DNA from: Vulcanimicrobiota bacterium
Lineage (GTDB): Bacteria > Vulcanimicrobiota > Vulcanimicrobiia > Vulcanimicrobiales > Vulcanimicrobiaceae
Direction of reading: 5' to 3'
Length of the DNA stretch: 21,662 nucleotides
Assembly (NCBI GenBank): GCA_019245275.1
Contig: JAFARW010000176.1
Location: 1-21,662, forward strand
A program made the position numbers and the translations under genes. Positions 7,054-14,389 of the stretch are shown here, in pieces. Below the pieces are notes generated by a model, which had not been told where the DNA came from, searched no databases, and worked only from the letters and a program-made list of their open reading frames with translations. How positions within the stretch are numbered: position 1 is the first letter of the stretch; each line of letters starts with the position of its first letter.

Positions 7054-7785
7054 TTAGTGCTCCTCAGCGATCGCCAAAGAAAGATAGACGATCGCTAAGA
7101 GCGTGAATAAAAACGCCTGAATCGTGCCCACGAAAAAGTTGAAGAACTGGATGAAGAACGGCACGACGGATGCGGCGAGCGAGAGGTCGAGCACGCCGAT
7201 CTTTACTCTTGCGGTCACGATCGACGCAATGATGATGAAGAGCAATTCGCCGACGAAGATATTGAAAAACAATCGCGCAGCGAGCGTGACCGGCCGTACG
7301 AGCTCCTCGAGCGTGTTGATCGGCAAGAGCCACGCGAACGGCTTCGTCAGATGGCCGAAGTACTTCAAACCTTTCTTGCGAAGCGCAACGACTTGAATCA
7401 TCACGAAGACCATCAGCGCATACGAAACGGTCGTGTTGAGATCGGCGGTCGGCGAGCCGCCGAACGGCAGGCCGAGCGCTTTGAACGGCAGCATGCCGAA
7501 CTGATTGAGCAAGAAGATGAACAAGAACAGCGCGATGAAGAACGGAACGAACCGCTCCCCCTCTTCGCCCAACACGCCGGTTACCAGGTCCGCGATGTAG
7601 TTGATGATCGCTTCAAGAACGGCCTGACGTTTCGTTACGCGCGGCGACCGGTAACTCGCGCCGATCCACGCGAAAAAGACGAGCGCGATCAACATCACGA
7701 GCCAGGTCGTGACGATCGTGTCGGAATGCACCGTTCCGAGAACGGGCAAGTTCCATACGAGATGTTCGCCGATTTGCTCGTGCAA
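7054..7785 (-). CDS. atpB: F1Fo ATP synthase a subunit
   Basis: Subunit a forms the two proton half-channels next to the c ring. The 243-residue protein has five to six hydrophobic helices. Key residues are visible: NQFGMLP at 94-100, the essential Arg171 in LAARLFFNIFVGELL with Glu180, and Gln223 in TIQAFLFTLLAIVYLS, matching E. coli Gln252. The start is TTG at 7785, five bases after the atpI stop, with AGGA upstream (MHEQIGEHLVWNLPVLG). Starting at this rare codon gives the expected N-terminus. The next in-frame ATG is internal to the first helix. Confidence 0.95.
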   Translation of the reverse strand: MHEQIGEHLVWNLPVLGTVHSDTIVTTWLVMLIALVFFAWIGASYRSPRVTKRQAVLEAIINYIADLVTGVLGEEGERFVPFFIALFLFIFLLNQFGMLPFKALGLPFGGSPTADLNTTVSYALMVFVMIQVVALRKKGLKYFGHLTKPFAWLLPINTLEELVRPVTLAARLFFNIFVGELLFIIIASIVTARVKIGVLDLSLAASVVPFFIQFFNFFVGTIQAFLFTLLAIVYLSLAIAEEH

Positions 7786-7790
7786 GAATC

Positions 7791-8192
7791 CTATTTCCGT
7801 TCAAAGTGTCGCCGTACCGAGAATAGATACAGCGCAAGTGGTAAGAAGAAGCCCGCGAAATAGACCGCAAGCGTCCACCATTTGCCAGTCAGAGCCAGCC
7901 CTAATGGCACTATAGCGAAGGCCCCGAGCCGCAAGAAACTACTTATGACGAACGCGCCGACGCTGCGCCGTTTGATCAGCCGCTGGGTCCCGTACATGAC
8001 AAGCTGCATGTTGAGGACGCCGCAGAGGGCTCCCAGCAGCAGGCTCAACGAGGCCAGCGCAGACCAGGCTAAAGCGCCGAGCGAGACCGAGGCGGCCGGC
8101 ACCAGGCTCCACAGGGTAACCCAGCGCTTGAGCGCTTCGTGCTTGTGGAGGTCGGTGGCCGCGTCGGCGGGGCTGTAGTTCCCAGCGCCCAC
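7791..8192 (-). CDS. atpI: AtpI-type ATP synthase subunit I
   Basis: The protein of 133 residues has four predicted membrane helices (about 31-48, 50-70, 83-101 and 106-125), as in the ATP synthase I chain family. Those proteins help assemble the c ring and may act in ion homeostasis. Its position directly before atpB is the family's standard place. The start is GTG at 8192 with GAAGGG upstream, 4 bp after atpZ. Sequence conservation in this family is low, so the call rests on topology, length and position. Confidence 0.82.
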   Translation of the reverse strand: MGAGNYSPADAATDLHKHEALKRWVTLWSLVPAASVSLGALAWSALASLSLLLGALCGVLNMQLVMYGTQRLIKRRSVGAFVISSFLRLGAFAIVPLGLALTGKWWTLAVYFAGFFLPLALYLFSVRRHFERK

Positions 8193-8196
8193 CGGG

Positions 8197-8391
8197 TTAA
8201 CCCTTCAGCGAGCCCGTCTCACGCAGCAGGAGCCGGATTGCGCCGTAGCCCCCGACCGCCATTCCACTGAAGATCCCGATCAACACCCAGAGCGGCTGGC
8301 CGCTGCGATTGCCCAACCAGATTCCGAGCAGCAGTCCCAGCAACACGGCCCCGGTGAAGGTCGCGCCGGCCGTGATGACCGCCGTCGTCAA
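8197..8391 (-). CDS. atpZ: AtpZ-like small membrane protein (ATPase_gene1 family)
   Basis: A 64-residue protein made of two membrane helices (about 5-26 and 34-54) joined by a short loop with GNRSGQP. It ends RLLLRETGSLKG. This matches the AtpZ/ATPase_gene1 group of small proteins encoded just before atpI and linked to c-ring assembly or Mg2+/Ca2+ transport. The open frame extends much further upstream, but that part lies inside wecB. I choose TTG at 8391, which overlaps the wecB stop (TTGA). No ATG or better start exists at the junction. Confidence 0.75.
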   Translation of the reverse strand: MTTAVITAGATFTGAVLLGLLLGIWLGNRSGQPLWVLIGIFSGMAVGGYGAIRLLLRETGSLKG

Positions 8392-9566
8392 CTTGCTGCG
8401 CCGGCCATCCTGACCGGCGAAAACTCGTTCGGATAAGCGGCCCCGCGCAGTCGCGCCAGAAGCCACGCGACGATCCGTTGCGAGGCATGACCGTCGCCGT
8501 AGGGATTGCTCGCTTTCGCCATCCGATCGTATGCGGCACGGTCGGTCAAGAGGCGGCGAGCAGATTCGAAGACGTGCGAGCGGTCCACGCCGACCAGCTC
8601 GAGCGTTCCGGCGATCAACCCCTCGGGCCGTTCCGTTTCCTGGCGCATGACCAACACCGGCTTGCCCAACGTCGGCGCTTCCTCTTGCAGTCCGCCGCTG
8701 TCGGTCAAGACGAACTTGCAGTGTGACACACACGCAACGATTTCCGCATAATTCATCGGCTCAGTCAGAACGACGCCTTCCTCACCCCCAAGAATTTCAA
8801 ACGCGACGGGACGCACGCGCGGCGAGGGATGAACCGGCCAAATGATTTGCGGCCGTGACGGCAGCCGCACGATGTCGCGCATCGCTAAGGCCAGATCGCG
8901 CATATACGGATGGTTTTCGCGGCGATGCGCCGTCACTAAAATGATATCGCGCCGCGGATCGAGCTTCTCCCAACCGGCCGGAAGAGGCAGATTCGGACGG
9001 TGTGCGGTTTCGAGAAATGCGTCGATAACGGTGTTGCCCGTAACGAAGGCATCTTGCGGCGCGACATGCTCGCGCAGCAGATGTTCCTTTGCAAGCGACG
9101 TCGGCGCGAATTGAAAGGTCGTCAGAACGGCCGTCATTCGTCGGTTCATCTCTTCGGGATACGGTAGCCAGCGGTCTGATGTCCGCAGGCCGGCTTCAAC
9201 ATGACCGACCGGGATATGTTGGTAGAAAGCCGCTAGCGCGGCCGACGTGCTCGTCGTCGTGTCGCCGTGCACAAGGATGACATCTGGCCGGGCCTTTTGG
9301 ATAACGGGTTCGATGTCGATTAGCACCCGCGTCATGATGTGCGTGAGCGATTGGTCCGGCGTCATGATGTCGAGGTCGTATTCCGGAACAATCTCAAAGA
9401 GCTCGAGCAGATCGTCCAACATCTCGCGATGCTGTGCCGAAACGCAGACGATCGTTTCGATTGCAGGCGCCGCCGCTTTGAGCGCGTGAACGACCGGCGC
9501 CATCTTGATCGTGTCGGGACGCGTCCCGAAAACCGGCATGACGCGCAGCGGCTGCTGCGCGGTCAC
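8388..9566 (-). CDS. wecB: UDP-N-acetylglucosamine 2-epimerase (non-hydrolysing)
   Basis: The enzyme interconverts UDP-GlcNAc and UDP-ManNAc for envelope polysaccharides such as teichoic-acid linkage units or enterobacterial-type antigens. Motifs in order are GTRPDTIKMAPV (usually GTRPE), SAQHREMLDD, VHGDTTTS, GHVEAGLRT, TAHRREN, and TDSGGLQEEAPTLGKPVLVM followed by ETERPEG. The length of 392 is typical. It starts with GTG at 9566, overlapping the stop of the upstream transferase (GTGA). The pairing with a WecA/TagO enzyme suggests the ManNAc is added to an undecaprenyl-linked primer. Confidence 0.95.
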   Translation of the reverse strand: MTAQQPLRVMPVFGTRPDTIKMAPVVHALKAAAPAIETIVCVSAQHREMLDDLLELFEIVPEYDLDIMTPDQSLTHIMTRVLIDIEPVIQKARPDVILVHGDTTTSTSAALAAFYQHIPVGHVEAGLRTSDRWLPYPEEMNRRMTAVLTTFQFAPTSLAKEHLLREHVAPQDAFVTGNTVIDAFLETAHRPNLPLPAGWEKLDPRRDIILVTAHRRENHPYMRDLALAMRDIVRLPSRPQIIWPVHPSPRVRPVAFEILGGEEGVVLTEPMNYAEIVACVSHCKFVLTDSGGLQEEAPTLGKPVLVMRQETERPEGLIAGTLELVGVDRSHVFESARRLLTDRAAYDRMAKASNPYGDGHASQRIVAWLLARLRGAAYPNEFSPVRMAGAAS

Positions 9567-10591
9567 AGCCCCGCGAGTTTGGTCAGATGCGCAACGCCGC
9601 CCGAAAGCACGAGCGCCGTCGCGCCGAGCACGAAGCAGACGGCATAGATCAGCAACACCGCCTGACGGACGTTTAAACCATAGCGGAAGATCAACTGGTG
9701 GTGAAAGTGGCCGCGATCCGCTTCGGTGATGCGAGCGCCGGAGCGAAGCCGTCGCACGATTGCCGCCGCCGTATCGACGATCGGCAGTGCGAGGATCAAA
9801 AGCGGCACGAGGATGCTGATCGAGATCGTCGTCTTGCCTTCGCCCAAAATCGAGACCGTCGCGAAGACGAACCCGATGAAGAGCGACCCGGCATCGCCCA
9901 AAATGATCTTCGCCGGATTGAAGTTATAAGGAAGAAAGCCGAGCGCCGCGCCTGCCAATGCGATGACGACGAGGGCGACCACCGAGTGATGGTGTGCCAG
10001 CGCGATGACGAACAGGAAGATGCCCGAAATCGCAGTCACGCCGCTCAGCAATCCATCGAGACCATCGATGAAGTTGATGGCATTCATCATCCCGAGATAC
10101 CACAGCAGCGTTAGCGGAATGCCCACATACCATGGAAAGTAGACGTATTGGTGCGTTATCGGATTTTCGACATAGGGGATCACGAAGCCGTAGAGCATCG
10201 CGAGCAGTGCTACGACGGTCTGCGCGATGAACTTGTTGCGGGCGCGCATCGTCATCACGTCGTCCCACAGACCGACGACCAAGATCAGCGTGCCGCCGAA
10301 AAGCAGCCCGATCAAGTTGCGGATATCGCCGAGCTCGTGGAAGAAGTTGAACGGTGACCACTTTGTCAAGGCAATGCCGAGCACCGAGAACAGCGCAACT
10401 GCGAAGGCCAGATAGACCGCGATCCCGCCGATGCGGGGCGTGGGGGTTTCGTGGACGCGGCGCTCGTCGACGGCATCCAACATGCCGACATGTGTCGCCA
10501 ACTTGCGCACGAGCGGCGTTGCAAGCAGCGCCGTGACCGCTGAAATCAACAGCGCCGCAAGGTAAAGCCATACGCCGCTGTTCGGACTCAT
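9563..10591 (-). CDS. wecA: WecA/TagO-type undecaprenyl-phosphate sugar-1-phosphate transferase (MraY family)
   Basis: This integral membrane enzyme of 342 residues has about ten hydrophobic helices. It transfers a UDP-amino-sugar phosphate to undecaprenyl phosphate to start an envelope glycan. Visible family motifs are DERRVHETPTPRIGG near residue 42, GLWDD, NAINFIDGLDGL (the Asp-rich active site), GDAGSLFIGF, and the DRGHFHHQL His motif that marks WecA/TagO rather than MraY. The ATG overlaps the stop of the dCMP deaminase gene by 4 bp. Sugar specificity (GlcNAc or other) cannot be read from sequence alone. The adjacent wecB favours GlcNAc. Confidence 0.92.
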   Translation of the reverse strand: MSPNSGVWLYLAALLISAVTALLATPLVRKLATHVGMLDAVDERRVHETPTPRIGGIAVYLAFAVALFSVLGIALTKWSPFNFFHELGDIRNLIGLLFGGTLILVVGLWDDVMTMRARNKFIAQTVVALLAMLYGFVIPYVENPITHQYVYFPWYVGIPLTLLWYLGMMNAINFIDGLDGLLSGVTAISGIFLFVIALAHHHSVVALVVIALAGAALGFLPYNFNPAKIILGDAGSLFIGFVFATVSILGEGKTTISISILVPLLILALPIVDTAAAIVRRLRSGARITEADRGHFHHQLIFRYGLNVRQAVLLIYAVCFVLGATALVLSGGVAHLTKLAGL

Positions 10592-11025
10592 GTCCGGGCG
10601 CCTTCGAGCGTCGCAAAATGCACGGATGCCACGCCCGCCTCAGCTAACAGATTCATTGCAATCGCATCCGGATACGGCGTTTCGTACACGATCTTTAGGA
10701 CGCCGACGCTGATCAAAAGCTTGCTGCAACCCAAGCACGGCTGGTGCGTGCAGTATGCGGTCGAGCCGGCGAGACTAACGCCGTGGAGCGCGCCTTGAAC
10801 GATTGCGTTGGCTTCCGCGTGCGTCGTGCGAACGCAGTGGTCGTTGACGACAAGGCAACCGACTTCGGTGCAGTGCGCAACGTGGCGCGGCGAGCCGTTG
10901 TAACCGGTCGTCAGTATACGGTGATCGCGCACGATGACGCATCCGACGGCCGCGCGCGGACAAGTCGCACGCGTTCCAACGCTGCGCGCGATCTCCATGA
11001 AATATTCATCCCATCCAGGGCGCAT
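10588..11025 (-). CDS. comEB: dCMP deaminase (ComEB family)
   Basis: It deaminates dCMP to dUMP, feeding dTMP synthesis. The zinc site is complete: HAE at about residues 69-71 and PCLGC at about 97-100. The preceding CVRTTHAEANAI stretch is typical of ComEB/dCMP deaminases. The length is 145 residues. GTG and ATG stand side by side at the start, and I use the ATG at 11025 because the protein then begins MRPGWDEYFM, as in homologues. There is no strong ribosome-binding site in the 41-44 bp gap after glyA. A place next to tagO and wecB before the atp genes is also seen in Clostridia. Confidence 0.92.
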   Translation of the reverse strand: MRPGWDEYFMEIARSVGTRATCPRAAVGCVIVRDHRILTTGYNGSPRHVAHCTEVGCLVVNDHCVRTTHAEANAIVQGALHGVSLAGSTAYCTHQPCLGCSKLLISVGVLKIVYETPYPDAIAMNLLAEAGVASVHFATLEGART

Positions 11026-11069
11026 CACCGCACTTGAGTTCGTTGTTGTGAAGGTAGCCGCCTATACCC

Positions 11070-12317
11070 TCACGGGACGTCGAAACGTGCGGTAAGTTCA
11101 CGCACCCGCGAGCGCAGCGCCTCGACTTTCGAACCCGTTTCGATGTCGCCCAAGCCCTCAACGATGATGCGGGCAACTTCGCGCGATTCGTCGACGCCAA
11201 AACCGCGCGTCGTGATCGCCGGCGTTCCAAGGCGGATGCCGCTGGCAATCATCGGCTTCTGCTGATCGTATGGAATCGCGTTCTTGTTGACCGTTATGCT
11301 GATGCGATCGAGATACTCTTCGACCGCTTTGCCGGTCAGGTTCTTAACCGAAAGATCGACGAGCAGCAGATGCGTATCGGTTCCGCCGCCGACCAAACGC
11401 AAACCGCCGCGCGTCAGTTCTTCCCCGATCGCCTTTGCGTTGTCGATGACGCCTTGCTGATAGGTTTTGAAATCGGGCTGCATCGCCTCGCCGAACGCAA
11501 CCGCCTTCGCAGCGATCATATGCATGAACGGGCCGCCCTGAATTCCCGGAAAGACGCTCTTGTCGATCGCCTGCGCCCACTTTTGAGTGCACAGAATGAG
11601 GCCGCCGCGCGGTCCGCGCAGCGTCTTGTGCGTTGTCGAGGTAACGAAATCTGCAAGCGGGACCGGTGATGGATGCAAGCCGGCGGCGACCAGTCCGGCG
11701 ATGTGCGCCATGTCGACCATCAGCGTCGCGCCGATCTCATCAGCGATCTGGCGGAACGGCGCGTACTCCATCGTGCGCGGATAGGCGCTTGCGCCGGCGA
11801 TGATCATCTTCGGTTTATGCTCCCGCGCCAGCCGGCGTACTTCGTCGAAATCGATCAATTCGGTGTCGCGTCGCACGCCGTACGCTATCGCATTGTAGAG
11901 TTTTCCGCTAAAGCTGACTTTCGTGCCGTGCGTCAGATGGCCGCCGTGCGCCAGCGACATGCCTAAGACGGTGTCGCCCGGCTGCAAGTGCGCCATGAAC
12001 ACCGCCATGTTGGCCTGCGCACCGGCGTGCGGTTGTACGTTTGCATGTTCGGCGGAGAAAATTTCTTTGAGCCGCTCGATCGCCAATCGCTCGGCGACGT
12101 CGACGTACTCGCAACCGCCGTAGTAACGCCGTCCCGGATAACCTTCAGCGTATTTGTCGGTCATCACCGAGCCGGCCGCTTCACGGACCGCGCGACTCGA
12201 GTAGTTCTCGGAAGCGATCAGCTCGAGGTTTTCACGCTGCCGGCGTTGCTCGCCTAAGATCGCCGCATAAACGTCCGGATCGGTGTTTTCGAGATACGTT
12301 CGCTCGAGAGTTTCCAT
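11070..12317 (-). CDS. glyA: Serine hydroxymethyltransferase
   Basis: A PLP enzyme that converts serine and tetrahydrofolate into glycine and methylene-tetrahydrofolate. The protein has 415 residues, the normal size. It has ENLELIASEN near the N-terminus, YAEGYPGRRYYGG, the PLP-stacking VDMAHIAGLVAAG, and the Schiff-base Lys231 in TSTTHKTLRGPRGG. The C-terminal region (IPYDQQKPMIASGIRLGTPA) is intact. The ATG at 12317 is 8 bp after rpiB. Supply of one-carbon units fits with the downstream dCMP deaminase, since both feed dTMP formation. Confidence 0.97.
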   Translation of the reverse strand: METLERTYLENTDPDVYAAILGEQRRQRENLELIASENYSSRAVREAAGSVMTDKYAEGYPGRRYYGGCEYVDVAERLAIERLKEIFSAEHANVQPHAGAQANMAVFMAHLQPGDTVLGMSLAHGGHLTHGTKVSFSGKLYNAIAYGVRRDTELIDFDEVRRLAREHKPKMIIAGASAYPRTMEYAPFRQIADEIGATLMVDMAHIAGLVAAGLHPSPVPLADFVTSTTHKTLRGPRGGLILCTQKWAQAIDKSVFPGIQGGPFMHMIAAKAVAFGEAMQPDFKTYQQGVIDNAKAIGEELTRGGLRLVGGGTDTHLLLVDLSVKNLTGKAVEEYLDRISITVNKNAIPYDQQKPMIASGIRLGTPAITTRGFGVDESREVARIIVEGLGDIETGSKVEALRSRVRELTARFDVP

Positions 12318-12325
12318 TTGGTGTC

Positions 12326-12844
12326 CTATGTTGGCAGCAAGTCTTTGGGGGTTTCGGCGCCGGTTACTTTGCCGGTTTCAAGCACTTTGAGCGTGCGATT
12401 CTTCCATGTTTGCGTGTATTCAAAAAGCTTATCGACGCGTTCGCGATGGCGTCCCTCGTCGAACGGTGTTTTGAGAAAAATTTCCACGAGCCGTTCGACC
12501 ATCTCCCAGCCCGTCAAGCGCTCTGAGAGCGCCAGAACGTTCGCATCGTTATGCCGACGCGCGAGGTCGGCGGAATATGGTTCGCAGACGGGCGCGCAAC
12601 GCGCACCTGGAACTTTGTTCGCAGCCATCGCGATGCCTAGACTCGAACCGCAGACGACGATCCCGCGATCCGCCTGTCCGCTCGCCACCGCTTCTCCGAC
12701 CGCGTAACCGTAATCCGGATAATCAACCGGCGTCGAATTCCACGTGCCAAAATCGGTGATCGTGTGACCTCCATCGCGCAAGATCTTGACGATTCTATCC
12801 TTATATTCGTATCCGGCGTGGTCGGCAGCGAGTGCAATTCTCAA
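12326..12844 (-). CDS. rpiB: Ribose-5-phosphate isomerase B
   Basis: It interconverts ribose-5-phosphate and ribulose-5-phosphate. The RpiB/LacAB features are visible: ADHAG at residues 7-11, DYPDYG at 41-46, the catalytic Cys65 in VVCGSSLG, and RRHNDANVLALSER with His98. The usual CGTG loop is CGSS here. The 172 residues include a tail of about 20 beyond the usual 145-150. The start is TTG at 12844 with a good Shine-Dalgarno sequence upstream. The next gene upstream is divergent and its ATG lies only 41 bp away, so this is the first gene of the long minus-strand operon. Confidence 0.92.
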   Translation of the reverse strand: MRIALAADHAGYEYKDRIVKILRDGGHTITDFGTWNSTPVDYPDYGYAVGEAVASGQADRGIVVCGSSLGIAMAANKVPGARCAPVCEPYSADLARRHNDANVLALSERLTGWEMVERLVEIFLKTPFDEGRHRERVDKLFEYTQTWKNRTLKVLETGKVTGAETPKDLLPT

Positions 12845-12853
12845 GCGAAGGGC

Positions 12854-12861
12854 TCTCCTTT
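12854..12861 (-). promoter_or_regulatory. Ribosome-binding site fixing the TTG start of rpiB
   Basis: On the minus strand AAAGGAGA stands 9 nt before TTG at 12844. The RpiB homology begins exactly at that codon (MRIALAADHAG), so the non-ATG start is well supported. Confidence 0.7.
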
Positions 12862-12885
12862 GAGCAGTCGAAACCCGGTGCGCCT

Positions 12886-13632
12886 ATGAAGCTGGCTTGC
12901 GCAAGCACGTCATTCGATCGGGCATTTCAGAATGGTGATTTGACGCAGCTCGAATGGCTCGACTTGTGTGCGCGCGAGCTTGCAGCAGACGGCGTAGTTT
13001 GCGATGTCGCCCACTTTCCGCGGCGCGACAGCGACTACCTCGCCCAAGTCAAGAAGCTCGCCGCCGATTCCGGATTGACAGTTGCCGGCCTATGGTCGGG
13101 CGATTTCTTTTCCGATGATGAGCCGACGATGCAAGCCGCATTAGAGATCGCCGATACGCTCGGTGCGCCCCTGCTAAGTGCGCCGATGCAGAGCGAATTG
13201 CAAACCTCTTGGACGGAAGCAATGCAGCGTGTTGGCGTCGCCGTTCGTCTTGCAAAAGCGATCAACGTCACGCTTGCCGCCCGCAATCGAGCGAACACTC
13301 TCGTCGTCGGCGGACATCAGTTGCGCCGGCTTTCGAAAGAAGCCGATAGCGCCTGGCTGCGTTACGGTATTGAGGTCGATGCGTTGGACGCGGCGAGCGA
13401 GCCTCGCGAATTGCTCGACCGCACTGTGCTGCTGTGGCACGTCCATGATATCGGCGAGCTCGACAGCGACGAACTCCCGAAGACGAGACGAACTCTGGAT
13501 CTCGCCGGGCACTTTCACGGTTTTCTCACAATTGAAATTAAAGATGGCGCGGCAGATGCGGCGACGATGCGCAATGCGCTGCGCAAATGGCGCACGATGA
13601 TCGCCGAAGATTTTGTCGGCGAGGGTCTCTAA
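12886..13632 (+). CDS. Sugar phosphate isomerase/epimerase-like protein (xylose isomerase-type TIM barrel)
   Basis: This 248-residue protein is divergent from rpiB. Its pattern fits AP-endonuclease-2/xylose-isomerase-like TIM barrels: strands such as GVVCDVAHFPR, GLTVAGLWSGDFF and LLSAPMQSE alternate with helices. Possible metal-site residues are the HVHDIGE His/Asp cluster near residue 187 and the Glu in TIEIKDG near the end. Other expected acidic ligands are not obvious, so catalysis is uncertain. The ATG at 12886 is preferred to one further upstream at 12832, which lies inside rpiB and adds an unconserved leader. The ribosome-binding site is weak. The substrate is unknown. Confidence 0.75.
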   Translation: MKLACASTSFDRAFQNGDLTQLEWLDLCARELAADGVVCDVAHFPRRDSDYLAQVKKLAADSGLTVAGLWSGDFFSDDEPTMQAALEIADTLGAPLLSAPMQSELQTSWTEAMQRVGVAVRLAKAINVTLAARNRANTLVVGGHQLRRLSKEADSAWLRYGIEVDALDAASEPRELLDRTVLLWHVHDIGELDSDELPKTRRTLDLAGHFHGFLTIEIKDGAADAATMRNALRKWRTMIAEDFVGEGL

Positions 13633-13646
13633 AAGAAACAGGTGCC

Positions 13647-13652
13647 TATAAA
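13647..13652 (+). promoter_or_regulatory. Candidate -10 box of the structured RNA
   Basis: TATAAA matches the sigma-70 -10 consensus at five of six positions. It lies 15 bases after the stop codon of the preceding gene. A start site about 5-8 bases further on would fall at 13657-13660, where the first long stem of the RNA begins. No convincing -35 element is seen at 16-18 bp spacing. Confidence 0.4.
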
Positions 13653-13655
13653 ACA

Positions 13656-13822
13656 CGACCGCACGTAGCGTCTGCCGTGCTTGGTTTGAACCTGCTTTCT
13701 CGCAGGTGGGTGCGGCCCGGGCGCCAGGTTGCTTCCTGCACTCCTGTCGTTACCGGAGCTGATGCTCCCTAGGGTCTCTTCGTTGGTCCAAGACCGTGCA
13801 CGTTGCGCGCTATGCGCAGTCG
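13656..13822 (+). ncRNA. Candidate structured non-coding RNA (6S-sized, class unknown)
   Basis: The ends pair over a long rod. 13656-13671 pairs with 13807-13822 at 14 of 16 positions, and after a 4x4 internal loop 13676-13687 pairs with 13791-13802 at 11 of 12. Four of these pairs are G-U in the plus-strand RNA and would be A-C mismatches in the minus-strand RNA, which favours the plus strand. Inside the rod are a perfect 6-bp hairpin (13690-13707, ACCTGC/GCAGGT), a GC-rich imperfect hairpin (about 13708-13743) and a perfect 5-bp hairpin (13755-13768, GGAGC/GCTCC). Size, closing rod and position after a TATAAA box resemble 6S RNA, but I cannot match the conserved 6S bubble. It lacks tmRNA, SRP, RNase P and tRNA signatures. 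It lies in a 255-bp gap without a plausible protein gene. Confidence 0.55.
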
Positions 13823-13887
13823 ATGCTTCCAAGTTACCACCGCAGTCAAGAGGTTGTTAAACGGCAAGCAAAACGTGAAAGCGCGGC

Positions 13888-14346
13888 ATGCGTGTCTTAC
13901 ACGGATCGCTCGACGTCAGCGTTCGCGGGAACGCGGCCTATCTTCAGGCGCGGCGTTATCTCTGTCGCGATCCAATCGAGCGGACGATCTTCTCAAGTCT
14001 AGAGCACGGACCACGCCACATCCATTTGCGTCTGAACTCCTCGAACGATGATTCGTACGATCCGAACACGCGCACAATCTATTGGGATCCCTGCAGTGCG
14101 TTGAGAACGACCGGCGGCGGCCGGCAATCGCCGGCACTCGGCTTGGGGCACGAAGCCGATCACGCTACGGTTTCGGCTGCGATTCGAGACGCAGACATCG
14201 TTCGTCGCATTCCGGCGTACGACAATCTGGAAGAGCGCCGCGTGATTCTGGGAAGCGAACAGCATGCCGCGCGAACTCTGCATGAGGCGGTGCGCCACGA
14301 TCACCGCGGAAGCTGTTACCGTGTAGCAACGCCGACGAGCCGTTAA
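13888..14346 (+). CDS. Small HExxH metallopeptidase, M91 (NleD-like) type
   Basis: The 152-residue protein has the zinc motif HEADH at 88-92 in LGLGHEADHA, preceded by a strand and loop TIYWDPCSALRTTGGGRQSPA. It is followed by YDNLEERRVILGSE (Glu115/116 or Glu124 as possible third ligand) and a conserved end, VRHDHRGSCYRVATPTS. This layout is the one seen in M91-type domains, whose known member NleD is an injected protease. Here the domain stands alone without a visible signal peptide or toxin partner. An in-frame TGA at 13876-13878 limits the start to this ATG or later. The ribosome-binding site is weak. Substrate and location are unknown. Confidence 0.7.
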   Translation: MRVLHGSLDVSVRGNAAYLQARRYLCRDPIERTIFSSLEHGPRHIHLRLNSSNDDSYDPNTRTIYWDPCSALRTTGGGRQSPALGLGHEADHATVSAAIRDADIVRRIPAYDNLEERRVILGSEQHAARTLHEAVRHDHRGSCYRVATPTSR

Positions 14347-14389
14347 CAGCCGAGGAGCAAGCGCCGGCGCCTGGAAAGCGCACGTACTC

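Noticed and set aside
8392..8733. Long upstream extension of the atpZ frame
   Set aside because: It lies wholly within wecB in another frame and has no membrane or family features. The AtpZ-like part begins at the TTG overlapping the wecB stop.
12895..12906. Perfect 12-bp palindrome GCTTGCGCAAGC near the divergent starts, a possible operator
   Set aside because: Several such palindromes are expected by chance in 22 kb of GC-rich DNA and it lies within coding sequence.
13700..13760. Resemblance of the minus strand (CAGGAAGCAACC) to the SRP RNA tip, and of GGTTCAAACC to a tRNA T-arm
   Set aside because: The SRP loop lacks the CC-GGAA-GG stem and symmetrical loop, and no acceptor, D or anticodon arms can be placed for a tRNA.
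13629..13832. Minus-strand 67-codon frame across the RNA region
   Set aside because: It has no ribosome-binding site or conserved motif, and the same bases form strong plus-strand RNA pairing.
13823..13850. TTGACT on the minus strand as a -35 box for an antisense RNA
   Set aside because: No -10-like hexamer at 16-18 bp. G-U pairing asymmetry and the TATAAA box favour the plus strand.
14361..14370. GCGCCGGCGC palindrome before the enolase-type gene, a possible terminator
   Set aside because: No loop can form, no T-run follows, and it does not extend beyond 10 bp.
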